From Diphasiastrum complanatum (taxonomy: Eukaryota; Streptophyta; Lycopodiopsida; Lycopodiales; Lycopodiaceae), in assembly GCA_029204225.1 (NCBI GenBank), contig CM055093.1, positions 45,864,338 through 45,928,337 of the forward strand: 64,000 nucleotides of DNA. The letters run 5' to 3'. The position numbers and the translations under genes were made by a program. Below, piece after piece: positions 47,386-58,227 of this stretch. The notes beneath the pieces are model-generated. The model was given only the letters and a program-made list of their open reading frames with translations, searched no databases and had not been told where the DNA came from. Position 1 is the first letter of the stretch. Each line of letters starts with the position of its first letter.

Positions 47386-47868
47386 AACAGAATGGGCAAA
47401 ATCTGGATTCTGGAATCGTTTTAGGGCGACGGTTCGAACGATTCGAACGGTTCGAACTGGGTCCGAACGATTCGATGGTTCGAACCGTAAAAGGCGGTTC
47501 GAACCGCGATTCGATGCAACCCTCATCTGGGGAACTTTTAATTGAAAACTTTGGAGCTCAAATCAATGCTACAATGTCTGTCTCTTCTAATTTCAGTAGC
47601 TTTTTGTGCAAGGGCCCTAATCTTTTATCCTAGAGCTTTATGTGGATTCAGTGGTACATCCAGTGCAGGTGGTTGCCAATTTTTGAGTCATTATGGAAGA
47701 AAACTCTATTAGGTTTTTGATTGATATTTCTGATTAAAGGTTGTAGACTTAGAGTATGGAAACATTAACATGATTCAAATGCCCCATGTTCTTCAAAGTT
47801 GCTGATTCAATCAAATGTGGAGCTGCCACCGCTCAATTACACAAAATGTGTTGTTTTTGTATTAGTAG

Positions 47869-48193
47869 CATAGTTGCACCCCCATTTCAGAAACGCGTGC
47901 GGTCAGAAACGCGTTTTTTTCTCAGAAACGTTTTTATTTATTTATTTATTTATTGTTTTTATTGATTTTTTTGGATTTTTGTGGGGGCAATATGGGTATC
48001 AGATAAAAGCTTTGATCAAGGGTATTGGATTTTTATAGGTTGCCAGGTGTTTTGGTTACTGTTGGGTCCAGTTTGGGTGCGGCAATTTTAGGGCAAAAAA
48101 TATATATGATCTGTTTTTTTTGGCATGATTCTGCTCTTAGAAACGCGTTTCTGGGAACGTTTTTACCCAGAAATGCGTTTCTGGGCAAGTATG
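47869..48193. mobile_element. hAT-like non-autonomous element (copy f), 325 bp
   Basis: The termini are CATAGTTGCACC and GGGCAAGTATG, flanked by a perfect 8-bp duplication ATTAGTAG (47861-47868 and 48194-48201). Subterminal motifs are AGAAACGCG and AAACGCGTTTCT, as in copy c. The core has the CAATATGGGTATCAG box but lacks the G/C-rich block. Confidence 0.92.
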
Positions 48194-48539
48194 ATTAGTA
48201 GAAAGGCTTTTGCGAATTGGTTAAGTAGTTTAACTTATTATGTTGCTTTCAAGCTCAAAAACCTGTTCCGAGGTTTTGGGGTTGGAATGTACTGTATGTT
48301 TCGAAACATATAGCCCCAGAATGTCTTAAAAGAATCAATAAAAAATATTCAAAAAGACTTTTAAGTCAACTTTCTACATTCCAATTTCTTTGTTGACTAG
48401 CACTAATTGCGCAAAAGGAGTGAAAGCAATGTTTGATGCAGCGATGAGGTATCTTTCTTTATTGATCCTGCGAAAGCGAGTTTGCAAAATCTCTTCAGCT
48501 GAACAAAAGTCAGTGAGTTAAAAAGTGATGTGGAGGATG

Positions 48540-48740
48540 GCCTCCCTTCATTGCAATAGAGGATACGTAGATACAAAGAGGATGGCCTTCATTGCAATAG
48601 CAGATACATAAATACATAAAAAAGATGGCCTTCATCACAGATAGATCATTGCCTTCATTGCAGATAGTATCATTGCCTTCATAACAGAGTGTCATTGCCT
48701 TCATTCAAATACAGGACACAGAGATATTTAGAGGATGGTT
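48540..48740. repeat. Degenerate tandem repeat
   Basis: A GATGGCCTTCATTGCAATAG unit with an AGATAC follow-on recurs several times at irregular spacing of roughly 30-60 bp. Confidence 0.75.
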
Positions 48741-48794
48741 TTCATCGCAAACTATTTTTTGAGCAAAGTCTCGATCTAGAATTTAGGGTTTGTT

Positions 48795-48834
48795 CTGGAA
48801 CGGAATGTCTTCCATTCCGGAACGGGTAAGTATG
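48795..48834. mobile_element. hAT-like element remnant (copy k), right end
   Basis: TCTGGAACGGAATG and CATTCCGGAACGGG are followed by the terminus GTAAGTATG, which resembles the right end of copy f (GCAAGTATG). The left end was not found. Confidence 0.45.
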
Positions 48835-49469
48835 CATTCAACACAATCATGAAAACATTTGAACTAGATTTTAATGGTTTTGCTCAAGTATTCCAGCTTT
48901 TGGTATGTTTTGTTAATAATAGAATTCAAAGAAGTAAGAACTAAGGAGCCCTTATTACATTTACATTCCCTTTATTCTGTTTTTATCCTTAGATTATTCA
49001 ACTTGCTAGTGGTCATTTACTTTGTCAATATGGGGTGTCATGTCCCGCATGTATTTAGCCCATGTGTCAATAGTAAATGCAACTAAATATAGCCATGGTG
49101 CTAAACTGGATTAGAACTAGTTTTATAAGGCAGTTAATAAGTGAGCATGAACAAACACGCTATGTTGTAAATAGTGGAACTTGTAATAATGGTTGTAAGA
49201 CCCAATTTAGGTCAATAAGTCCCATTCTCATAATAGAGGCACAAAGGCCCACTGTAAATAGTTGAGCTGGTGGTAAATTTGGAGGCTATTCTACATTTAT
49301 CTAATTTGAACTTTTTATGTGATTTGGAGCTTCTCTTTGAGAGCTTCCTTGAAGATCTTGGTTCATATGCCTACCATCACATCAAAGTTTGATCATGCTG
49401 TAGCTTAAGGCTTGATGTATTGAATGATCATTAATGATGAGATTTCTATCTTTCTTTGCCCACTCTCGC

Positions 49470-49945
49470 AGGAGATCGTAGATTGATCCAACCGCAAATG
49501 ACAGTGACACTTCCAGGCATAGAGACCACACACTACATACTACCCAGATTCATGCTAATGGTAGAGCCATAGGTCATACCATGAGAGCTATTCGTCCTAC
49601 CATGAGGAGACACACATCTCATAGACAACGCCAACACCACACCCCAACTCTATGTCCTACAACAGCTCGCATTATATCATTTCTCGTTTCCAGCAACACA
49701 TGATGATGACATTATATCATCCAACTATCATTTATGTTAGCACATGTTTTTACATTTCATCTCTAATTTAGTCCAATTCAGTTTGATTTATTTGGTAGTT
49801 ATATCTACATGTACTTTTCTTTGCTATTCTTCAAAGATGCTCTTTGCACGCTCCCGTTGATGCCACATACTTGACATGTACGTTTTCGTCTTATATGCCT
49901 TTTGGCATGAAAAAGATATTAATTAAGTTTTTTTTTTTTCTTTCT
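49470..49945 (+). repeat. Retroelement 3' unit, copy C
   Basis: An Arg/His/Thr-rich frame at about 49480-49700 is followed by a GCACGCTCCCGTTGATGCC box and CATACTTGACATGTACG. These correspond in order to units A and B at 12.7-13.3 and 15.1-15.7 kb. Confidence 0.5.
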
Positions 49946-50237
49946 TTCCTCTTGAGCCACATGCACTTTCAATAGAAGCCAACTTTCATTACTTGTTGCT
50001 TGAAGGTGCTTTGCAGCAAAGGCATATTGATTTAGGATTGTTTCCTATTTTCCACTTATGTTGTGTGCTTCTTGTGGAGAAGTGAGCTTTCTCGTTCAAA
50101 TCACTTTCTCTCTTTTTTGGTTATAGCTTTCTCTCTGTTAAGAGAATAGCACATGGATGTGGATATTGCTACAATATCTAAAGAGGCACTATTATTTGCC
50201 ACTCCCTTTTTAGATGTTGCAAGAATATGTCAATGTG

Positions 50238-52340
50238 TCTAGTATGTTATTTACTCATGAGAAATAGAATTCTTGAGTAGCTGAGTTACAAGATTCTCAG
50301 TGAGGTATGTGAGTAATATATGCGGATTAGAAGGAATCCAGATAATGATGTGTTTTATGTATTGGGTCATAGTGAGATTATTATCATATGTGCACGATTA
50401 ACCTTGTATGGATTTACTATGTATTCCTAGTTACTAGGGTTATTTAGTGCACTTAATCTAGTCGATGAACATAGACATATGATCAAGTATTGTGATGGAC
50501 AATTACTTGTAGAGTTAACAGATCTTGTTATGAAAGATTTACTTGTTAACTTAAAACCGATGTGGATAAGGATCTAAATGTGATGTTGTACTGGTACAAT
50601 TAAGTTATGTTGGGATTCAATGTGAACTAGGAGCGGGAAACATTCACAATGAGTTAAGTGATTAACGTTCTATGAACAATCACAAATTATGCAGACTAGT
50701 GGAAGCAAAGTAGGATAAAAATGGAGACAAATCTCTATACAAAGAATGTATGTACATAAGCATTCCCACTCTCTCTAGTCTCTCCAGCATCTTCAGGCTC
50801 TTCCTCCTCTTCAGCCTCTTCCTCCCCTCTTTAGCAGAAAGAGGGCGCCTATTTATACTAGTAGAGATAGAGAAATCCAAAGGCCAATGGTTCCCAATGT
50901 GGAATATCCAAAAGCCAACAGCCAAGAGCCATGTGTTACATAGGAGTTACAAAAGCAAATGAAAAGCCTTGGCATTGGACAGCCAAGTGCTTATTGGAGA
51001 AGAAGGTCACTTGTCCCATGGACCCCCCCATTATGAGTTGGGCCCCTCCAAACTTGAGTACATGGACCAAAAGTTAAAAAATGCTCCTTGGGTCCTCAAA
51101 ACCATATGACTTCATTAAATATGACATTAATCCCATGAAGTCACGCAATCCAAAGCTTGGAATGAGCTCTGTACTTGGCACACTATTTCTGGAGAAGATT
51201 CCACCTAGGGAGAAAATAAACTTTGATGACCCCTAACAATCGTTCAGGGTGTACCTTATGGTACCTTGTCTTCACAATCAGAGCATCAACAAAGGAATCT
51301 CCATAGTGACTTCTAACAAGATCTACACCTCGACATTTGAGATTTCTCAATGATTGGAATTAACTTCAGTGACTTGTTACTCCTGTGGAAAGTTAATTGG
51401 TGAAATGGGCAGTGTGAAGAGAATTCACTAGAAACTGTTTGTTTTGAATAATATTGCTTGTAAGACGCTTGATTTGTGAGTCATTTGGATTCATCAGTAA
51501 AAAATTATGTGCATGGGATATACGGAATTCTTGGTAGAGTATTTCTCATTTGAGAAATAGATTCAATTCATTAGTGATTGTATCCCAAAGAACTCAATTG
51601 GATAACGAATCTAACTGAATTTATATGGAATTTAGCAAAACTTTGGTTAAAAATATACTCCAGTATTCCTTAACGAATAAGTATCGTTTTGGATTCCAAT
51701 GAATTATGATTGACGAATGATACGAATGTAAATATGTGGTTGATTGATCATAAATAGATACTTAATTATTATTAGTGGATAATAAGAAATGAGATGTTTC
51801 TTAAGTATGTTGGGCAATTTCCGATCTACTAAATGAGTCGAGATTTTAGATTAGTATTTTGAAAATCTAAATCTCTTTACTCCAGTGTTATATTGAGACC
51901 TATGGATCTCACAGGCATTCCTCATAAAGTAAATTGTTTTTTTGCCTATGGAGAGTTTTTCTTACTTTAGTGGATGAGATTGTACTACAGATTGTAGTCT
52001 ATATGTGTGCTTGTGTACGAGTTCAGTCTACATCTCTGGATTTATAGGAGAGTTAAATCTATTGAGATTCAGATGGATTGCTGATTTCTTGCATGAAATG
52101 CTAGAATGGAGCTTTTAACTTATTAGAGTAATTGCAATACTTTGGATTGAGTTATAATTGTCTGAGACTTGATGGATCTCCTAGAGATTTTTTGGTTGAT
52201 TGAATTGTTGTGCCATGGAATATCTGGATATTCTAAGATTTGGTACATACCAAGAAGCATTATTATCTACAAGAAATTGTGAATAGATTTTAGACTATGA
52301 TTAAAATGGAATTTCTTTAGCTTTTGGATTTGATTTAAAG
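50238..52340. repeat. Dispersed AT-rich repeat, copy 2
   Basis: It is collinear with 24551-26130 apart from the insertion at 50608-51318. It has no coding capacity. It lies in intron 10 while copy 1 lies in intron 6. Confidence 0.8.
50608..51318 (+). mobile_element. Candidate solo LTR (711 bp) nested in the dispersed repeat
   Basis: The inserted block starts TGTTGGGATTC and ends TTCTAACA, giving TG...CA ends, and contains a CTATTTATAC TATA-like box at about 50849. It is absent from the collinear copy 1. The flanking five bases (AGTTA and AGATC) match poorly, so the target duplication is not clean. Confidence 0.6.
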
Positions 52341-52819
52341 ATTTGATTCACCGAGTGGGTTGTGTAATTGGAATTACATGAAGGTTATGCCTTTTATTTA
52401 GAGAAGATCAACCCATTCAGAAAATTTATAGCGTAGTGCACTGTTCATAACTTGATAATAGATACCTTCCTCAACAATTGGGAAGGCACTAATTTCTTTT
52501 ACCTTTTTTTTCTCTCTCATTGTTTTCTCTCTAACCATTTTTTCTCTCTAAACACTTTCTCTCTGGCAATGTTCTCTCTCAAGCCATTTTCTCCCTATAG
52601 ACCTAAGTTTGATTTCTGTTTCACAACTTTGTCGTTTGTGACCAGAATTAAGTTCTATCTATTGTGCTAGTTTCCTAACAGCCAAGCACCCTTAGAGAAG
52701 TGATTTTCTTTGCGGCCATTGTTGGAATCCCTAATTTTCTACCTTTTAAGAAATTCATCCTTTTTGAAGTTGGAAACAATCATTAAAATGAAGGCAACAA
52801 ACATAAGCAAAGTCTGTTG

Positions 52820-53327
52820 CATAGTTGCAGCGAATCGCGATTCGCTGGGATCGTGATTCTAACAGCGAATCGGGCAAAAAAAAATTTCCGGAAAAATAGC
52901 TTATGGCTGAAATTTTTTTAGGGGAGCAATGGTCAAAAACCAACGTTTTGTCTCCCATAAGTGCAGTAGATAGGGCACAAACAGATAAAAGTCAGTAGCT
53001 AATTGGTTGTTATTTGCTCTGGTTCTCAGTCTCTGTTCCACTGGGACCATCTATGATCGTAACGAACAGGCTAGAGGTTAGTTTTGAATTTTTATCCTTG
53101 ACAGAACCCAACATGGATTAATGCACCTGAACTAGACCATCATGTACCCGAAACATTTGGCAAACTACACAATAATAATGCCCTAATTAGAGCTTTCATT
53201 TGATACCCATATTGCCCAAAAAAAAATTCATAAAAAATTATAAAAAAAACACGATTCTAGGAAAATTCCAAAACGTGATTCTGAACCACGATTCTAAACC
53301 ACAACTCAGAATCGTAGTGCAACTATG
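52820..53327. mobile_element. hAT-like non-autonomous element (copy g), 508 bp
   Basis: The termini are CATAGTTGCA and TGCAACTATG, a perfect 10-bp inverted repeat, with a perfect 8-bp duplication GTCTGTTG (52812-52819 and 53328-53335). The left end has GCGAATCGCGATTCGC; the right end has repeated ACGATTCT and AGAATCGT. The core is the inverted form of the core of copy c, including GGTTAGTTTTGAATTTTTAT, but lacks the G/C-rich block. Confidence 0.93.
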
Positions 53328-53335
53328 GTCTGTTG

Positions 53336-55419
53336 ATCCAACTTTCACATCAAATCGAGCTTTAGATCAAAAGTTACTGTGAAACCAAGTTTTTGGTCAA
53401 AAGAGGTCTTTTTCATATATAGAAGTCTTCCTTGGAATATGTGATCGGGTCTAACTGTTTTCCATTGTTCTATGATCCAAAAATCCATCTTCTATCCACT
53501 TTGACCTTCAAAGTCATTTCTAGGGATAGCCTCTATAGCCAATTTTCCTTTTGTCTATTACACTGATTTCATCAAAAGTTATTTCGAAGTCAAACATTGG
53601 TCAAAGTAGGAACATTCTACTTTTTATTCTACAGGATCTTGCGAGTCAAAGTTTTGTCAAGCAGTAGAATATTTTGTTTTTAGTCATAAAGTTTGTTTAG
53701 ATATTGTGTACATCTTCTGATTCTTTGTAATTTCATGAGTTCATAGCATTCTACAGCTCATTGATTGGACATAGTTCAAAACATTGTATTTTCAAGTCTC
53801 CTTGCATCGGCACTTCATCTTTTTCATACTTTTTGTGCCCCTCTCTTAAAAAAACTGAAACATTGTGTTTCCTAAGAAACTCCCAATGCACTTTACATTT
53901 TACAAATCTGATTTCTAGAAGCTGTATACTATAGACAGATTTTAGGTCATTTTACTAGCATATGTTAGTGTTGTCAGTTTTAATCTTTTTCAGTCATTTC
54001 CTTAACTTTTGTAGGATTCATCTTCTTAAGATGAATTGCTTTATTGCCTTTATAGATCTTCATTTGGATCATCTTCCAAAGATTCATTGATTTACAGCAC
54101 CTAACTCGTGTTGCAAATTTGAAATTCAGCTACCTTCAATGAGTTTTTCAGCAATTGGTCCATCTTCCAAAGGTGCTCATACTTTATTTCTGGCTAGCTA
54201 TCAAGTCGACGTGTCAATTTCAAGCCGTCTTCATGTGACAACTCTCCATCTAGTGGCTATGTTATTTGAAACAACTCCAAAAGACTAAGATTTGAAACTT
54301 ACTAGGTTGTTGTGCTCCTTTGCTCTTGCGTGCCATTTAACATGATGCTCATGGACTCCAACTCTTATTGCTAGCCAAATCTCCACCCACAGGCATCAGC
54401 TCTCCATTTGATAGTTACCCTCCAAGCCCAAGAACTCCTCCATCTTTGAGCTCGATCCCATGTCAAAAGTGTTGAAAATGAAAAATCATCTATCTTGACT
54501 TTAGGCTTGTCACAAAGTTTTATGTAAGTTTATTGTTCCATAATGTAAATGCCAAATTTAGCCTAGAAGAAACTCGAGCTATATGGGTTTCTCAAGTCTA
54601 GTTGGTAGTATACAACTTGCATAGAGAATGTAGACTTAAAAATGTCAATATTATGCTTGTAGAAACTCGTGGCATATCACATGCAATGGTTGTAAGTGAT
54701 CCATAGTGACATGCAAGGCATGCACAAAGTGAAATGGACACATGCATGATGATTTGTACAATTCTAGTTGAAAAAGGACACTTGGTAAAAGTAGGTAGAA
54801 ATGCATGCATGAGAAGTGACAAATGTCACTAATACTCTAGTTTTCACTTTTAGATGTGGATGGAAGTTGGATGGATGTGGTTCTACCTCGAGCTACCTCA
54901 AACTCCATAAATACGTGTAAACATTCTCATAATCTTCGATGAAAAACCAAGCTTTGAAGCTATTCCATGCCATTTTGGATCTACACTATTATTTGCTTGA
55001 ATATTGCTCTCTCTTTCTCTCTCTAACTCGAGTTGAGGCTTATGCTCATGCATTAAATTCTTGTACTTTTTCTCTCTTGTTTATCAAAGCTATCATTCTT
55101 TGATTCTTAGCATGCTAGATTGTGATTAAGCCATTAAATTCTGTACTAGATCTTGATATTCAATCTAGAATCAATTTGTGTGCTAATCATAAAGCTTAAT
55201 AAGATCATTCACACTTGAGGATCATTCCCCACACATGTGAACTTGCTGGAAATTTTGTCAAAAAGCCTCTATGTCCCAACCATAGCTGCTACTCCAAGGC
55301 ATAGAAACATCAGCCCTAAGACTTGCCCCATCGTTGTTAATCCTCTTGGAAGTTCTTTTCCAAGAATCATCTCTTTCTTTCTCTAGGCTTGGCATGTTAT
55401 ATAACCTAGATCCGATGTC
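53336..55419. other. No recognised feature in about 2 kb of intron 10
   Basis: AT-rich sequence, with no domain motif or repeat boundary that I can support. Confidence 0.4.
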
Positions 55420-55620
55420 ATTAAATGCACTAATGGTTAATGGACTGGTTAATAAGCCTTAGTCCTCTCCTAACCCTGATTGCTAGTTACCTTAATTAGT
55501 ATATCTTTAGGTATTGGGCCAATAACTATTAAGGGCATGTCCTTCTGGGAGCCAAGTCCCTAATTCGCCCTAATCTCTAGAAAGTTTCACTAAGGCTATA
55601 GAAAGTGTGCCCACTTTCAA
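55420..55620. repeat. Dispersed repeat, paired with 57190-57350
   Basis: Both segments share CCTAACCCT.ATTGCTAGTT, then GGGCATGTCCTTCTGG and a shared TCTAGAAA region. They lie on the same strand and are about 1.75 kb apart. Confidence 0.75.
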
Positions 55621-55694
55621 GTTAAGCTCAATCAGAAATCTGAAAATAGATCTAGAAGTTTCCAAACTTTCACAAATCACAGGCTAAACAACCT

Positions 55695-56000
55695 GCTCTG
55701 ATACCATGATGAACATATAGGTCTAACTATGAAGCATCTTAACCTCAATAACAGACACAAGAAATGAAACCTTGAAGGAAACTAGCTATGAAAGCATCAA
55801 CAATACAAGGAAAGCTTAAGCAACACAAGAAACCAAAGTTAGGAACTCCAAATGCTTGATTGATTAAGAAAGGGTGTGGACCTCCTTGAGGGTGAATCCT
55901 CCCTTACATAAATAGAAATTATTGAGGTGCCATCACCAACTTGAGTCTTATTCCACATGGCATGCAGAGTTGGTCACTTGGACTCAACATAAAATAAAAT
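55695..56000 (-). mobile_element. Retrotransposon primer-binding site and adjoining LTR fragment
   Basis: On the minus strand, 55706-55695 reads TGGTATCAGAGC, a perfect initiator tRNA-Met PBS. It is preceded by TTCATCA, an LTR 3' end with terminal CA. The outer LTR end is uncertain; AT-rich sequence up to about 56000 is a reasonable estimate. Confidence 0.6.
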
Positions 56001-56040
56001 CATGTAAGTGCCTAGAGCCACTATGGGTAAAATAGGCATT

Positions 56041-56275
56041 ATATTTCAGCAATTTTCTTTGGTTGTCCATTGCTGCCCCTACACATTCTTCTTCCTTCGT
56101 TGTTCATTGTCTCCATCACTACTATCGTTGCCTCACTTCCCCCCAGCTCTCGCAATCTTCTTCCTCGCTAACCCTACTCAGGCCTCTATCGCTGACCCTA
56201 CACCACAGTTTAGTTTCTTCCCTGTTGTCCTCCCCCGCCCACGTTTTTTATGCATACTACCCTGGCCATCGTTGG
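56041..56275 (+). repeat. Retroelement leader segment, paired with 57612-57865
   Basis: The two segments share TGCCCC.ACAC.TTCTTCTT, GTTGCCTCAC and CGTTTTTTATGCAT phrases with scattered differences. In the second copy the segment directly follows an LTR and PBS, so this is the start of a retroelement interior. The first copy continues as a long low-complexity pyrimidine-rich stretch to about 56660. Confidence 0.7.
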
Positions 56276-57189
56276 TCCCTGCATCACTGTTGCCACAATT
56301 TTCGTTTCTTTCTCCCACGTTCTGCCCACGCTCATTCTACTCCACATTCTCTGCCTATTTTTCAGAGCTTGCCCTATTTTCAGTTGTGCCTGACCACTTT
56401 TCAACTGTTGCCTACCCATTTTCGCTCTTGCTGCCCACATTTTTGTCCATACCACGCTCTTGGCTACCCAGCACTTTTGTCCACAATCTACTTTGCTGGC
56501 CGATTCTGCACGTTTTGAGCTACACTTGCCTGTCCACCCTGCCTGATCCCTTTTGCCTGTCTGTGTTCCCTGAACTTTCTGCCAGTTCGCACCTGCTAGT
56601 TGTCCGAACTGCCTATCTGCCCACTAGTTTCTGTCGCTGCCCACACACCATGCCCTTGCTCTAATAGCTCTCCTACCCCAATCATAGGCTTTTATTTCAA
56701 ATCATTTTTGATCTGTGATTCCATTTTTCATTTTCATGTTCGTTCATTTACTTGTTCGTTAGTTTGTTAGTTCGTTTAACATTTGTTTACGGTTTTTTCT
56801 TACCCACAGTTTTTCTTTTGTTACAATCAATTGTTTGTGATATCATGATTTGTCCTGATTGAGCACTCTGGTAAATAGGATGGATTATTTTGATACACCA
56901 AGTCAGGGGAAAACCAGGGTTAAGTAAAATGGCCAAAGTGGGTGTAAGGATGTCAGCAACATGAATTAAGCTAAGTCATTGAGATTTGTGCTTGGCAGGT
57001 TCTCAATTTCTCAATGGTAGTGGTAACCATATTAGTAGTGACGGAGGAAGTGGAGGGATGAGGGGACATGATGAAGGGGGGATCAGTAGGGACAATGCAA
57101 AGAGTATTGGCATACTCGACCCAACAATATAAGCCACTCAGTGGTGAGCGTGGGACGGAAGGGAGGAGTTCTCTCCAAAAAGATCCCAT

Positions 57190-57350
57190 TAAACGCACTT
57201 ACAATTATGGACTGGTTGCCCTAGTCCTCCCCTAACCCTAATTGCTAGTTGCCTTGATTAGTATACTTTTAAGTATTGGGCTAGTTACCGTTGAAAGGGC
57301 ATGTCCTTCTGGACCTCCGTAATCTCTAGAAACTTCCACTAAGGGCCTCT
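57190..57350. repeat. Dispersed repeat, second copy of 55420-55620
   Basis: It matches the first copy over the CTAACCCTAATTGCTAGTTG and GGGCATGTCCTTCTGG phrases. It lies directly upstream of LTR-like sequence. Confidence 0.75.
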
Positions 57351-57413
57351 AGATAGTATACATAGGGCTATTATTTATTCATTAGGAAGATTATTGTATC
57401 GCTTTTCTTCTAA

Positions 57414-57575
57414 TAGGTACTACTTGGCCTCTTCATGGGGATTTCATGTCTATACTTGCTATTGCTTGTAGGGCTGTAGCCATTGTTCTTCTTATAGGTA
57501 CTACTTGGCCTCTTCATGGGGATTTCATGTCTATACTTGCCACTGCTTGTAGGGCTCTAGCCATTGTTCTTCACT
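57414..57575 (+). repeat. 81-bp tandem duplication within an LTR
   Basis: Two copies start at TAGGTACTACTTGGCCTCTT (57414 and 57495) and differ at only a few positions. They lie in the LTR that ends CATAACA at 57606. Confidence 0.92.
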
Positions 57576-57606
57576 AATATTAATATATGTGATTGAGTTC
57601 ATAACA

Positions 57607-57618
57607 TGGTATGAGAGC
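57607..57618 (+). promoter_or_regulatory. Retrotransposon primer-binding site, one mismatch
   Basis: TGGTATGAGAGC differs from the initiator tRNA-Met PBS TGGTATCAGAGC by one base. It directly follows an LTR end (CATAACA) and precedes the leader segment shared with 56041-56275. Confidence 0.65.
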
Positions 57619-57859
57619 ACTTTCTTGCTCCACAATTTCTCCCATTGTCCACTACTGCCCCCACACGTTCTTCTTCCTTTGTTGCTCATTGTCTCCATCA
57701 TTACCATCGTTGCCTCACCTCCTATCCCAACTCTCACATTCTTCTTCCTTCACTAACCCCACTCTAGCCTCCACCGTTGACCCTACACCACAATTTAGTT
57801 TCTTCCTTGTCCTCCTCCCCCGCTTACGTTTTTTATGCATGCTACTCTGGCCATTGTTG

Positions 57860-58100
57860 GTTGGCCATGTCACTAAGCCAAGAAAGATGGCTAACTCATG
57901 TGCTTCCCCCAATTGAAGAAAATACTCACCCAATAAAGTGGTCGAACCACCAACATCGGCAGATATCTTGGTAATACCAGTATTGTCTCTATCCAATATA
58001 TGTATCCGTAACGGATCTGCATTAGCATCATGAATCTTGATGCAAAGACCACCAAGAAGACTACTAAGGTGAGTACAGGATCAATACACATAGAGACTCA
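57860..58100 (-). pseudogene. LINE endonuclease fragment
   Basis: On the minus strand, DANADPLRI, then DRDNTGITKISADV and LLGEYFLQLGEAHELAIF match the middle of the endonuclease at 63.0-63.15 kb (GISRTSADALG, then YGEYLLQFGGAHDLAIF). It is truncated on both sides and joins the retroelement leader at about 57865. Confidence 0.75.
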
Positions 58101-58227
58101 AACCACCCATTCAACTGAGATGTATCCGAACACCTCACCCCCGAGCCATGGCAAGTGAATACCTGAGGAGAGGAGAGAAACCAGCAACCAAGAGCCAAAA
58201 GCTTAGAATGGAGGAGGGCATGTCCCT

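Larger units (their letters stand above)
41674..47525 (-). mobile_element. hAT element with transposase gene (copy e), about 5.85 kb
   Basis: The ends are CAAGGTTGCATC on the left and GATGCAACCCTC on the right, an imperfect inverted repeat of the same form as the small copies. About 100 bp at each end is packed with GGTTCGAACC palindromes and CGATTCG motifs. The transposase gene lies inside on the minus strand. A clean 8-bp target duplication was not found, so the outer boundaries are accurate only to a few bases. Copies a and h carry the same palindrome type and could have been mobilised by this transposase when it was intact. Confidence 0.82.

Noticed and set aside
47020-47545. Frames of 80-170 codons across the CA/CT cluster
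   Set aside because: They arise from microsatellites inside the hAT element and lie outside the transposase exons.
48540-48740. Possible CRISPR-like array
   Set aside because: The units are degenerate, spacing is irregular and the host is a plant; it is an ordinary tandem repeat.
56008-56664. Plus-strand frame of 218 codons
   Set aside because: It is a Phe/Leu/Pro/Ser-rich reading of a pyrimidine-rich stretch; the first part recurs as a retroelement leader and no domain or conserved start is visible.
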